In this document: positions 1-9,512 of the stretch, piece after piece
Position numbering within the stretch: the stretch's first letter is position 1
Layout of the letters: the number at the start of each line of letters is the position of its first letter
Assembly: GCF_040643635.1 (NCBI RefSeq)
Contig: NZ_JBEYUS010000020.1
Span: 1-64,000 of the forward strand
DNA from: Saccharopolyspora_C sp040643635
GTDB lineage: Bacteria > Actinomycetota > Actinomycetes > Mycobacteriales > Pseudonocardiaceae
Length of the DNA: 64,000 bases
Direction: 5' to 3'
Position numbers and translations under genes: made by a program
The notes under the pieces: model-generated
The model's input: only the letters and a program-made list of their open reading frames with translations
Database searches by the model: none
What the model was told of the DNA's origin: nothing

Positions 1-767
1 GCATCGCCGTCACCGGCGCCGACGCCCCGGCCCGCGTCAATGGCGAGCCCGTCCCGGCGTGGGAGACGCTCGCGGTGCGCGCCGGGGACGTGCTGTCCTT
101 CGAGATGCTCACCGCGGGCGCCCGCCCGTACGTGGCAGTCAGCGGCGGGATCGCGGTTCCGGAGTACCTGGGTTCCCGGTCGACGTACACGCTCACCGGC
201 ATCGGCGGGTTCCACGGCAGGCCACTGCGGGCCGACGACCGGCTGCCGCTCGGTTCGCCGCCGGTGTCCGGTCCGTCGCCAGGAACCGCGGTGCCCACCG
301 GGCTGCGGCCCGCCGTCGGCGGCCCGGCGCGGCTGCGGCTCGTGGTGGGCCTGTGCTCCTACCGGCTCACCGACGCCGCGCTGGAGTCCTTCGTGGACAC
401 CGAGTGGAAGGTCACCAAGGACGCCGACCGCGTCGGCTACCGGCTGCGCGGCGGCACCATCGACTTCATCGACCGCGAACCGCCGTTCGGCGCGGGCGGC
501 GACCCGGCGAACGTCGTCGACCTCGGCTACCCCATCGGCTCCGTCCAGGTGCCCGGCGGCGACGAACCGATCGTGCTGCTCGGCGACGCGGTGACCGGCG
601 GCGGCTACGCCACCGTGGGCACCGTGATCTCCGTGGACCGGGACCGGATCGCGCAGGCCCGCACCGGCGACCGGGTGGTGTTCACCGCCGTCGACGTCGA
701 CGGTGCCATCGCCGCCCGCCGGGACCGCGGCATCCGGCTGGAGAAGATCCGCGCCGCCGTCAGCTAG
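1..767 (+). CDS. pxpC: PxpC/KipA family (5-oxoprolinase subunit C or carboxyltransferase-like), 5' end missing
   Basis: The frame is open from base 3, so the gene starts upstream of the window; about 254 residues are visible. The segment VAVSGGIAVPEYLGSRSTY is typical of the AHS2/KipA family, which forms PxpC of 5-oxoprolinase and half of the carboxyltransferase domain of urea carboxylase. The C-terminal part (PIGSVQVPGGDEPIVLLGDA, TGGGYATVGTVIS) also matches this fold. It ends 32 nt before a biotin carrier gene and a biotin carboxylase on the same strand, so they are probably co-transcribed. Family assignment is firm. Whether it cleaves 5-oxoproline with ATP or acts as the transferase of a biotin-dependent carboxylase cannot be decided from this fragment; PxpB and PxpA should lie just upstream if the usual order holds. 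Confidence 0.88.
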   Translation, partial: IAVTGADAPARVNGEPVPAWETLAVRAGDVLSFEMLTAGARPYVAVSGGIAVPEYLGSRSTYTLTGIGGFHGRPLRADDRLPLGSPPVSGPSPGTAVPTGLRPAVGGPARLRLVVGLCSYRLTDAALESFVDTEWKVTKDADRVGYRLRGGTIDFIDREPPFGAGGDPANVVDLGYPIGSVQVPGGDEPIVLLGDAVTGGGYATVGTVISVDRDRIAQARTGDRVVFTAVDVDGAIAARRDRGIRLEKIRAAVS

Positions 768-799
768 TCCCGCACGCCCGAACCACCGAGGAGGCCACC

Positions 800-1035
800 A
801 TGTCGACCGTCAACGCCGCGCTCCCCGGCGTCTTCTACCGACGCCCCGCACCGGACCAGGAACCGTTCGTGGAGGTCGGCGCGGCGGTCCAGGAAGGGCA
901 GACCATCGCGCTCATCGAGGTGATGAAGACCTTCAGCGAGGTGAAGGCCGAGCAGGCGGGCACCCTCGGCCGGTTCCTGCTCGACGAGGGCGACGAGGTG
1001 GAGGCCGGTCAGGGCGTCGCCGAGGTCGAAGCGCC

Positions 1036-1039
<4 letters not shown>
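800..1039 (+). CDS. accB: Biotin carboxyl carrier protein (short, 79 aa)
   Basis: A minimal biotinyl-domain protein. The biotin attachment motif EVMKTF puts the modified lysine at residue 43, and the hairpin half-repeats (EPFVEVGAAVQEGQTIAL and DEGDEVEAGQGVAEV) flank it as usual. Classical AccB proteins carry a long Ala/Pro-rich N-terminus that is absent here, so this is a bare carrier domain. The ATG at 800 is preceded by a good GAGGAGG ribosome site. Its TGA overlaps the ATG of the biotin carboxylase gene (ATGA), indicating translational coupling, so the two proteins very likely work as a pair. The partner carboxyltransferase is probably the PxpB/PxpC-type pair encoded upstream (inference). 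Confidence 0.9.
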
Positions 1040-2379
<1,340 letters not shown>

Positions 2380-2910
2380 TCAGCGGCCGACGACCTCGTC
2401 GCGCAGCACGCTGAAGCGCACGCAGTCCCGCCACTTCCCCTCGCGGAACAGCCAGCCGCGCAGCACGCCCTCCCGGGTGAACCCGGCCTTGGTGAGGGCG
2501 CGCTGTTCGGCGAGGTTGTCCACTTCGGTGCCCGCCTCCACCCGGTTCACCTGGGTGTGGGCGAACAGGTAGGCGACGAGCTGCCGCTGCGCGTCGGTGC
2601 CGTGGCCGCGGCCGCGCGCCTCCGGCAGCAGGGTGATCCCGATGTTCCAGCAGTACGAGGTCTGCCCGGTCGGGTTCTTCGCCCACGACACGAATCCGAG
2701 GCGCCGCTGCGGGTCCTGCTCGGCGACGACCAGCAGCACTCCCTCATCCACGTCCAGCAGCCCGGATTCCGCCCAGCGGCGCCGGAAATGCCCCGCGCCG
2801 TGGTAGCCGAACCAGTTGTAGGGATGGGTGGCCTCGCGGGTGTTGAGCATCCGGTCGAGATCGGTCAGGTCGTCTTCGAGCACCGGCCTCAGCAGCACAA
2901 TGGTCCCCAC
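2380..2910 (-). CDS. GNAT family N-acetyltransferase (RimJ/RimL-like)
   Basis: A 176-residue protein with the GNAT fold. The acetyl-CoA pyrophosphate loop is seen as LLPEARGRGHGT, in the R/Q-x-x-G-x-G/A position, followed by a helix and the late motif VDNLAEQRALTKAGFTREGVLRG, which is typical of the RimJ/RimL branch that acetylates protein N-termini or small amines. The substrate cannot be told from the sequence. It lies alone on the minus strand, convergent with the biotin carboxylase gene and 71 nt downstream of the start region of the methyltransferase gene's stop, so it could be read from the same promoter as that gene. Confidence 0.85.
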   Translation of the reverse strand: MGTIVLLRPVLEDDLTDLDRMLNTREATHPYNWFGYHGAGHFRRRWAESGLLDVDEGVLLVVAEQDPQRRLGFVSWAKNPTGQTSYCWNIGITLLPEARGRGHGTDAQRQLVAYLFAHTQVNRVEAGTEVDNLAEQRALTKAGFTREGVLRGWLFREGKWRDCVRFSVLRDEVVGR

Positions 2911-2981
2911 ATCGCGACCGTAGACCGATCACGCTCCGCTGCACATGCTCTGTTCCGGTGGTCGCGGCCGGACCGGATCGG

Positions 2982-3626
2982 TCAGGAGATCGGGCGGCGG
3001 CAGGTGTAGATCCGCGCGGGCGGCACGTTGCGCCACACCGTCCGGCTGGTGAGGACCTCGTCGAACGCGAGGTCCAGCCGGTTCCGGAACGCCCGGGCGC
3101 CTGCCATGCCGAGCGCGTGCACGTACGCGAACGTGGTGAACGCGCCACCGGGCGTGAGCACCTTGCCGACCTCGCCGAGGATGTCGCGCTGCAGCTCGCC
3201 GGGGAAGATCGACCACGGCAACCCGCTGATCACCGCGTCCACCCGGTCCACCCCGTTGTCCGCCAGCAGGGTCCGCAGCTTCGCCGCGTCGCCCTGCACG
3301 ACTTCCAGCCAGGGCAGGTCGGCGCGCAGGTGCTCCACCATGCCGCTGTCGAGTTCGATCGCCAGGTGCCTGCCGCCTTCGGGCAGCCGGTCGCGGACGG
3401 CGCGGCTGAGCGCGCCGGTGCCGGGGCCGAGCTCCACGACGACCGGTCCGCCCTCGGACGCGGCGCGGGGAACGATCGAGGCCATCTCGCGGGCCAGGTA
3501 GGGCGAGCTCGGCGCCACGGCTCCCACCAGTCCGGGTTTGCGCGCCGCACGGGCGGCGAACTTCCGGTAGTCCGCGAACACCGATGCGGGCCGTCCGGTC
3601 TGGGGCCGTTGCTGGGAAGTGGTCAC
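2982..3626 (-). CDS. Class I SAM-dependent methyltransferase, phospholipid N-methyltransferase-like
   Basis: A 214-residue Rossmann methyltransferase. Motif I is VVVELGPGTGALSRAV, followed by an acidic residue in AIELDSGMV and by ISGLPWSIFP, which corresponds to the post-motif-II loop of rRNA adenine and phospholipid N-methyltransferases (PmtA type). The N-terminal KPGLVGAVAPSSPYLAREM resembles the same group. It probably methylates a phospholipid head group such as phosphatidylethanolamine, but the exact substrate is inference. The gene stands alone with a roughly 300-nt A+T-richer upstream gap; the GNAT gene follows on the same strand. Confidence 0.78.
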   Translation of the reverse strand: MTTSQQRPQTGRPASVFADYRKFAARAARKPGLVGAVAPSSPYLAREMASIVPRAASEGGPVVVELGPGTGALSRAVRDRLPEGGRHLAIELDSGMVEHLRADLPWLEVVQGDAAKLRTLLADNGVDRVDAVISGLPWSIFPGELQRDILGEVGKVLTPGGAFTTFAYVHALGMAGARAFRNRLDLAFDEVLTSRTVWRNVPPARIYTCRRPIS

Positions 3627-3922
3627 GGCTGCCTTCCGCGTTCGTCGGGCGAGTTCCCGGTCACCCTATCTGTCGCGGGCGGGCAGCCGTCGTCGCCCGA
3701 GCCGCCGCGGTCGGGGCGCGGCCCGGGAATTCGATCGCCGGGGCGCTGCGCGGACCGTTCACCGGTCCCGCGGAACGCCCTTTCGAACAGCGGCGCGAAG
3801 AAACGCGCGGCAATTCACTCGAATAACGTGTAACGCGGCGAGAAAGCACGGCGATAAAGCCGCTCCACCCGCCGCCGCATGCGCAGGGCTTGTCCGGTCC
3901 GGACAAGCCCGTTGCGCCGCGT
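3627..3922. other. Intergenic region upstream of the methyltransferase gene
   Basis: No convincing coding frame. It should carry the minus-strand promoter of the methyltransferase gene. Toward its right end lies the strong hairpin at 3886-3910 that follows the small membrane protein gene. Confidence 0.5.
3886..3910 (-). terminator. Hairpin terminator of the small membrane protein gene
   Basis: A perfect 12-nt inverted repeat, GGGCTTGTCCGG and CCGGACAAGCCC, separated by one base. It folds as a 10-bp stem with a 5-nt loop. It lies 12 nt past the stop of the small gene at 3923 (minus strand). No U tract follows, which is common in actinomycetes. Confidence 0.65.
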
Positions 3923-4090
3923 TCAGGCAGGCTGCTGGACCATCGCACCCGCCGGTTCCACCGCCGGGACCTGCTCAGCGGGCTGAGCGGGAGTGTTCAG
4001 CGCAGGCTTGTTGACCCACCTGACCGCCACGCCTGCCACCGCCAGCAGCACGATCGCCTCAATTGCGAGAGCCACCCACACCATTGCCAC
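3923..4090 (-). CDS. Small single-pass membrane protein
   Basis: Predicted 55-residue protein with an N-terminal membrane segment, MVWVALAIEAIVLLAVAGVA, followed by a short Pro/Gln/Ala tail (NTPAQPAEQVPAVEPAG). The start is taken as the GTG at 4090 because AAAGGAGG lies 8 nt before it; the ATG two codons later (4084) is the alternative. A strong ribosome site and a hairpin terminator right after the stop argue for a real gene, although it is short and not a family I recognise. It is divergent from the flavoprotein gene at 4259, so the two share a promoter region. The function is unknown; small membrane regulators or assembly factors often look like this. Confidence 0.55.
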   Translation of the reverse strand: MAMVWVALAIEAIVLLAVAGVAVRWVNKPALNTPAQPAEQVPAVEPAGAMVQQPA

Positions 4091-4258
4091 TTTCCTTGCC
4101 TCCTTTCTGCTGACCTCCCCGTCTTCCGAGCGCGCGAACGGGCACACGCGCGTGCCCGCGCTTGGTCTCGCGATCGAAAGAGGTTCGGGGCCGAACACCC
4201 ACTTGCACCCCGATAGTAGGACCTCGTTTCGGATGCGTTAAGGAGGGGTCGCCGTGGT

Positions 4259-5419
4259 GTGCGTCGCACCCGAGCGGACCAATGCGCGGGTGCCCGACGC
4301 CACAGCCCGTGCGGGACGCCCGCGGGCGCTCCCGGCGTTCATGCCGGTGTGGAGCACGAGGTCGACGTGGTCGTGATCGGAGCCGGGCAGGCCGGGCTCA
4401 GCAGTGCGCACCACCTGCGGCGCGGCGGAGCCGAGTTCGCGGTGCTGGACGCGGGAGCCGGCGCGGGCGGCGCGTGGCGGCACCGCTGGCCGTCGCTGCG
4501 GCTGGGCGGGGTGCACGGCATCCACGACCTGCCCGGCCTCGCCCTGGAGGAGAAGGACGGGGCGCGGCCGGCGTCCGAGGTGCTCGCGGAGTACTTCGCC
4601 CGCTACGAACGGGAATTCGACCTGCCGGTGCACCGCCCGGTGCAGGTGCGATCGGTGCGGCGCGGCCCGGACGAGCGGCTGCTCGTGGACGCCGACGTCG
4701 GCGCCGGGGCCACCGGGACCTGGGCGGCGCGAGCGGTGATCAACGCGACCGGGACGTGGACGAAACCGTTCGTGCCGCACTATCCCGGGCAGGATGCGTT
4801 CACCGGACGGCAGCTGCACGTCGCCGACTACCGCGGCGCCGCGGAGTTCCGCGGCCTGCGGGTCGCGGTGGTCGGCGGCGGGATCTCCGCGGTGGAGCTG
4901 CTCACCGAGATCGCCGAGGTGGCCACCACGACCTGGGTGACGCGCCGCCCGCCCGTGTTCGGCGACGCCGAGTTCACCCCGGACGCCGGGCGGCGCGCGG
5001 TGGCCGAAGTGGACCGCCGGGTCCGCGCCGGACTGCCCCCGGGCAGCGTGGTGAGCGTGACCGGGCTACCGCCGACGCCCGCGGTGCTGCGCGCGCGGGA
5101 CGCCGGAGTGCTCGACCGGCACCCGATGTTCGAGCGGATCACGCCCCGCGGCCTGCGGTGGGCCGACGGCACCGAGGTCGAGGTGGACGTGCTCCTCTGG
5201 GCCACCGGGTTCCGCGCCGCGCTGGACCACCTCAGACCGCTGGGCCTGCGCGAACCGGGCGGCGGCATCCGGATGGACGGCACCCGGGTCGTCGCGGAAC
5301 CGCGGCTGCACCTGGTCGGCTACGGCCCGTCGGCCAGCACCATCGGGGCGAACCGCGCCGGCCGCGCCGCCGCCCGCGACGTCCAGCGGCTCCTGCGTCC
5401 CTCCGGTGCGTTGCTCTGA
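4259..5419 (+). CDS. FAD/NAD(P)-binding monooxygenase (CzcO-like flavoprotein)
   Basis: About 386 residues. The first dinucleotide fold is VDVVVIGAGQAGLSSAHHL, which binds FAD. A second, AVVGGGISAVELLTEI, binds NADPH. The segment LLWATGFRAALDHL matches the ATG motif of flavin monooxygenases and CzcO-type oxidoreductases. Both Rossmann folds and overall length fit the single-component FMO-like family, which oxygenates soft nucleophiles or ketones; the substrate is unknown. The GTG at 4259 has AGGAGGGG twelve nt upstream and is preferred, but the first 30 residues are poorly conserved in appearance and a GTG at 4349 just before the FAD fold is possible. It ends before a hairpin shared with the convergent permease gene. 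Confidence 0.82.
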   Translation: MRRTRADQCAGARRHSPCGTPAGAPGVHAGVEHEVDVVVIGAGQAGLSSAHHLRRGGAEFAVLDAGAGAGGAWRHRWPSLRLGGVHGIHDLPGLALEEKDGARPASEVLAEYFARYEREFDLPVHRPVQVRSVRRGPDERLLVDADVGAGATGTWAARAVINATGTWTKPFVPHYPGQDAFTGRQLHVADYRGAAEFRGLRVAVVGGGISAVELLTEIAEVATTTWVTRRPPVFGDAEFTPDAGRRAVAEVDRRVRAGLPPGSVVSVTGLPPTPAVLRARDAGVLDRHPMFERITPRGLRWADGTEVEVDVLLWATGFRAALDHLRPLGLREPGGGIRMDGTRVVAEPRLHLVGYGPSASTIGANRAGRAAARDVQRLLRPSGALL

Positions 5420-5488
5420 ACGGACCTCCGCCCGTGAACCCCCACCGGCCGAGACACCGGGTCCCGCGGGCGGACCGCTCGACACCGG

Positions 5489-5518
5489 GCACCACCCGGT
5501 CGAAACACGGGGTGGTGC
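5489..5518. terminator. Bidirectional hairpin between convergent genes
   Basis: Inverted repeat GCACCACCC / GGGTGGTGC with a 12-nt loop, placed between the convergent flavoprotein and permease genes. It could end transcription in both directions. Confidence 0.5.
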
Positions 5519-5613
5519 GGGCCGACGGCGAACTCGCCTCGCCGGGCACCACCGCGACCGCCCGCGGGCGGCGCCGAACCCCCGAGGGCCCGTGACCCGG
5601 GCCGACCCGGCGA

Positions 5614-6942
5614 TCAGTCCCGGGCGGGGGCGAAGGCGCGGAGCAGGTGGTAGCCGATCAGGACGATCAGCGTGCCGAGGGCGATGCCGCTCAGGCTCAA
5701 GCTCGACGTGAAGGTCAGCGACACCCCGCCGATCCCGGCGATCACCCCGGCCGCCACCGGCAGCAGGTTCACCGGGTCGGCGAAGTCGACGCGGTTCTGC
5801 ACCCAGATCTTCACGCCCAGCAACCCGACCATGCCGTACAGCACCACGGTGATCCCGCCGAGCACCCCGCCCGGCACCGCGGCCACGATCGCCCCGAACT
5901 TCGGGCACAGGCCGAACCCGATGGCCACCAGCGCCGCCACCCAGTACGCGGCGGTCGAGTACACCCGGGTAGCGGCCATGATGCCGATGTTCTCCGCGTA
6001 CGTGGTGGTCGGTGGGCCGCCGAGCGCGCTGGAGAGCGTGGTGGCGAAGCCGTCGGCGAACACCGCGCGCCCGAGGCTGCCCTGCAGGTCGGTGCCGGTC
6101 ATCTCCTCGACCGCCTTGACGTGGCCGGTGTTCTCCGCGAGCAGCGCGATCACCGCGGGCAGCACCACGACGATCGCCGAAGCGGAGAACGTCGGCGCGT
6201 GCACCTCCGGCAACCCGAACCAGGCCGCGTCCGCCACGCCGCCGAGGTCCACCCGCGGATGGGTGCTCACGATCCCGTCGGCGTCCGGCGCGGTGATCGG
6301 CCCGAGCAGCACGTCGAACGCCCAGGACAGCAGGTATCCCCCGGCCAGCCCGAGGAACACCGCGATGCGGCCCCAGAAACCCGGCAGCAGCACGCTGCCC
6401 GCCACCACGATGATCATGGTGAGCAGCGCGGTCCACTGGTCCTGCGGCCAGTACGTCTCGGCCACCACCGGGGCGAGGTTGAACCCGATCAGCAGCACCA
6501 CCGCCCCGGACAGCACCGGTGGCAGCAACCGCTGCACCACCCCCGGCCCGGCGAAGTGCACCACCACTCCGACGGCGGCGAGCACCGCGCCGGAGACCAG
6601 GATCGCGCCGGTGACGGTCGCGGTGTCCCCGCCGCCCGCGCGGATCGCGGTGACGGCGCCGACGAACGAGGCGCTGCTGCCCAGGTAGCTGGGGATCTTG
6701 CCCTGCACCACGAGCAGGAACAGGATCGTCGCCCCGCCGGAGACCATGATCGCGAGGTTCGGGTCGAGTCCCATCAGGACCGGGAACACGAAGGTGGCAC
6801 CGAACATCGCCACCACGTGCTGGGCGCCGAACCCGATGGTGCGGCCCCAGGTGAGCCGTTCGTGGGGTGCCACCGACTCGCCGGGGCGCGGCGTGCTGCC
6901 GTCGCCGTGCAGTGTCCACCCGAAACCCGTTCGCCCTCGCAT
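5614..6942 (-). CDS. Uracil/xanthine permease (NCS2 family)
   Basis: A 442-residue polytopic membrane protein of the nucleobase:cation symporter-2 family, with roughly 12-14 hydrophobic segments. The family signature appears as AENTGHVKAVEEMTG, and the N-terminal GAQHVVAMFGATFVFPVLMGL and SYLGSSASFVG are typical. It should import uracil, thymine or another nucleobase by proton symport. The ATG at 6942 is chosen because the upstream frame is Arg-rich and unlike the family. The gene sits at the 3' end of the pyrimidine breakdown operon, 121 nt after the F420-type oxidoreductase gene, which supports uracil or thymine as substrate. Confidence 0.9.
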   Translation of the reverse strand: MRGRTGFGWTLHGDGSTPRPGESVAPHERLTWGRTIGFGAQHVVAMFGATFVFPVLMGLDPNLAIMVSGGATILFLLVVQGKIPSYLGSSASFVGAVTAIRAGGGDTATVTGAILVSGAVLAAVGVVVHFAGPGVVQRLLPPVLSGAVVLLIGFNLAPVVAETYWPQDQWTALLTMIIVVAGSVLLPGFWGRIAVFLGLAGGYLLSWAFDVLLGPITAPDADGIVSTHPRVDLGGVADAAWFGLPEVHAPTFSASAIVVVLPAVIALLAENTGHVKAVEEMTGTDLQGSLGRAVFADGFATTLSSALGGPPTTTYAENIGIMAATRVYSTAAYWVAALVAIGFGLCPKFGAIVAAVPGGVLGGITVVLYGMVGLLGVKIWVQNRVDFADPVNLLPVAAGVIAGIGGVSLTFTSSLSLSGIALGTLIVLIGYHLLRAFAPARD

Positions 6943-7063
6943 GGCGGACAGTCTGCCCCGGCGGCGACCCGGTCGTCCGCGGTGGTCGCGCCGGTGTGAC
7001 CTGGTCGGCGCCTCGACGCGGGGCGGACCCGGGTCCACGGAGCCGGTGCCGTGGGCGCACGCG

Positions 7064-8083
7064 TCAGCGCGGAGCGGACTCCGGGGCCGCGGCGCGCGGG
7101 ATGATCGAGCGCCCGTACTCCTCCACCGTGGACTCGACGGCGTCGTGCATGGCGTAGGCGGCGAACTGGTGCACCCCGGCCGCGCGCAGTTCGGCGAGCT
7201 TGTCCAGGTGCGCTTCGGGCGGCCCCAGCAGGCAGAACCGGTCCACGATCTCGTCGGGCACGAAGTCGGTGCTGGGATTGCCGGCCCGCCCGTGGTGGGA
7301 GTAGTCGTAGCCCTCCCGGTCGCGGACGTAGTCGGTGAGCTCCGCCGGGATCTCCGCCGAGCTCGAACCGTAGCGGCGCACCAGGTCGGCGACGTGGTTG
7401 CCGACCATGCCGCCGAACCACCGGCACTGCTCGCGGGCGTGTGCGAGGTCGGGACCGACGTAGGCGGGCGCGGCCGCGCACACGGTGATCGCGTCCGGAT
7501 CGCGGCCCGCCGCCTCGGCCGCGTCGCGGACGTGCCGGACCATCCACCGCACCAGCAACGGGTCGGCGAGCTGCAGGATCACGCCGTCACCGACCCGTCC
7601 GGCCAGGTCCAGGGCCTTCGGCCCGTACGCGCCGATCCACACCGGCAGCCGCCCGCCGCGCACCCACGGCAGCCGCACGGCGGTGCCGTCCACCTCGGTC
7701 TCGCGCCCTTCCGCGAGGTCGCGGATCACGCCGACGGCGCGTTCCAGCACGGCGAGGGTGTTCGGCTTGCCGCCGGTGACGCGCAGCGCCGAATCCCCGC
7801 GCCCGATGCCGCAGACGGTGCGCTCGCCGAACATCTCGTTGAGCGTGGCGAAGGTGGACGCGGTGACGCTCCAGTCCCGGGTGGCCGGGTTGGTGACCAT
7901 CGGCCCGACGACCATCCGCTCGGTGGCGGCCAGGATCTGGCTGTGGATCACGAACGGTTCCTGCCACAGCACGCAGGAGTCGAAGGTCCAGCCGTGGTCG
8001 AAGCCGAGCGCCTCGGCGCGCCGCATCAGGTCCACGACCGACCAGGCCGGGGGATCGGTTTGCAGCACGAGCCCGAACCGCAT
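7064..8083 (-). CDS. LLM-class F420-dependent oxidoreductase (TIGR03842-like)
   Basis: A 339-residue luciferase-like (TIM-barrel) oxidoreductase. It begins MRFGLVLQTDPPAWSVVDLM and contains the family-typical GDSALRVTGGKP and PVWIGAYGPKALDLAGRVGDG segments that form the F420 or flavin pocket. Members of this LLM branch use F420 as hydride carrier. The gene lies 28 nt downstream of dihydropyrimidinase and before a nucleobase permease. No NADPH-dependent dihydropyrimidine dehydrogenase is present, so it may supply the missing uracil/dihydrouracil redox step (inference). Alternatively it could act on an unrelated hydantoin-like compound. Confidence 0.85.
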   Translation of the reverse strand: MRFGLVLQTDPPAWSVVDLMRRAEALGFDHGWTFDSCVLWQEPFVIHSQILAATERMVVGPMVTNPATRDWSVTASTFATLNEMFGERTVCGIGRGDSALRVTGGKPNTLAVLERAVGVIRDLAEGRETEVDGTAVRLPWVRGGRLPVWIGAYGPKALDLAGRVGDGVILQLADPLLVRWMVRHVRDAAEAAGRDPDAITVCAAAPAYVGPDLAHAREQCRWFGGMVGNHVADLVRRYGSSSAEIPAELTDYVRDREGYDYSHHGRAGNPSTDFVPDEIVDRFCLLGPPEAHLDKLAELRAAGVHQFAAYAMHDAVESTVEEYGRSIIPRAAAPESAPR

Positions 8084-8111
8084 CGCGCACCTCCGCGTCG
8101 TCAGGTGGTCG

Positions 8112-9512
8112 TCAGGTCAGGTATTGGCAGGTGTCCCGCCGCAGGAACCGCCCGTGCCCGGGGCGGCCGCGGTACTCGCCGTCGTCGAGGACCACCGCAC
8201 CGCGGGAGAGCACGGTGCGCACGCCGCCGGTGACGGTCCGGCCTTCGTACGGGTTGTAGTCGACGTTCATGTGGTGCGTCTCCGCGGACAGCACGTGCTC
8301 GGCGCGCGGGTCGTAGAGCACGATGTCCGCGTCCGATCCGGGGGCGATGGTGCCCTTGCGCGGGTGCAGGCCGAACATCCGCGCCGGGGTGGTGCTGGCC
8401 AGCTCCACCCAGCGGCGGCGGGTGAGGTGCCCGGCCACCACTCCTTGGTGCAGCAGGTCCAGCCGGTGCTCCACGCCGGGCATCCCGTTCGGGATCTTGG
8501 AGAAGTCGCCGAGCCCGAGTTCCTTCTGCGAGGCGAAGCAGAACGGGCAGTGGTCGGTGGCCACGACCGACAGGTCGTCGGTGCGCAGGCCGCGCCACAG
8601 CTCCCGCTGGTGCTCCTCGGGCCGCAGCGGCGTGGAGCAGACGTACTTGGCGCCTTCGAACCCCGGCCGGGCCAGCTCGTCGACGGTGAGGAACAGGTAC
8701 TGCGGGCAGGTTTCGCCGAACACAGGCAGCCCGGTGTCGCGGGCCCGGACGAGTTCCTCGAGCGCTTCCGCCGCCGACACGTGCACGACGTACAGCGGGG
8801 CGCCCGCGACGCGGGCGAGCTGGATGGCCCGGTGGGTCGCCTCGGCTTCGAGCAGCGGGTGCCGCACCCGCCCGTGCTCGCGAGGGTCCGTGCGCCCGGC
8901 GTCGAGGGCCTGCTGCACGAGCACGTCGATGGCGATGCCGTTCTCCGCGTGCACCATGGTCAGCGCCCCGTTGCCCGCGGCCCGCTGCATGGCGCGCAGG
9001 ATCCGCCCGTCGTCGCTGTAGAACACGCCCGGGTACGCCATGAACAGCTTGAAGCTGGTGATGCCTTCGCCGACCAGCCCGTCCAGTTCGGCCAGCGAGC
9101 CGTCGTGCACGTCGGAGAGGATCAGGTGGAACCCGTAGTCCACCGCGCAGTTCCCCTCGGCCTTCGCGTGCCAGGTGTCGAGCCCTTCCCTGGCTGAACC
9201 GCCGATGGACTGGATGGCGAAGTCGATGATGGTGGTGGTACCGCCCCACGCGGCCGCGCGGGTGCCGGTCTCGAAGGTGTCCGCGGAGTAGGTGCCGCCG
9301 AACGGCATCTCCATGTGGGTGTGGCCGTCCACCCCGCCGGGGATGACGTACAGCCCCTCCGCGTCGAGGACCGCGTCGGCTCCGGGCAGCCACTGCTCGG
9401 CGAGTTCGGGGGTGCCGAGCGCGGCGACCTGCTCGTCGATCACGAGCACGTCGGCTTCGATCTCCTCGGTCGCGGTGATCACCAGCCCGCCGCGGATCAC
9501 CGTCCTGGTCAT
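8112..9512 (-). CDS. hydA: Dihydropyrimidinase / D-hydantoinase
   Basis: A 466-residue cyclic amidohydrolase that opens dihydrouracil, dihydrothymine or hydantoins to N-carbamoyl amino acids. The metal ligands are visible: the HxH in GGVDGHTHMEM, the carboxylated lysine in SFKLFMAYPG, His residues in the VVHVSA segment and the Asp in VATDHCPF. Length matches the family. Its ATG at 9512 overlaps the stop of the aminotransferase gene by 4 nt (ATGA), so translation is coupled. Neighbouring beta-ureidopropionase and aminotransferase genes make the reductive pyrimidine pathway the natural role. Confidence 0.95.
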   Translation of the reverse strand: MTRTVIRGGLVITATEEIEADVLVIDEQVAALGTPELAEQWLPGADAVLDAEGLYVIPGGVDGHTHMEMPFGGTYSADTFETGTRAAAWGGTTTIIDFAIQSIGGSAREGLDTWHAKAEGNCAVDYGFHLILSDVHDGSLAELDGLVGEGITSFKLFMAYPGVFYSDDGRILRAMQRAAGNGALTMVHAENGIAIDVLVQQALDAGRTDPREHGRVRHPLLEAEATHRAIQLARVAGAPLYVVHVSAAEALEELVRARDTGLPVFGETCPQYLFLTVDELARPGFEGAKYVCSTPLRPEEHQRELWRGLRTDDLSVVATDHCPFCFASQKELGLGDFSKIPNGMPGVEHRLDLLHQGVVAGHLTRRRWVELASTTPARMFGLHPRKGTIAPGSDADIVLYDPRAEHVLSAETHHMNVDYNPYEGRTVTGGVRTVLSRGAVVLDDGEYRGRPGHGRFLRRDTCQYLT

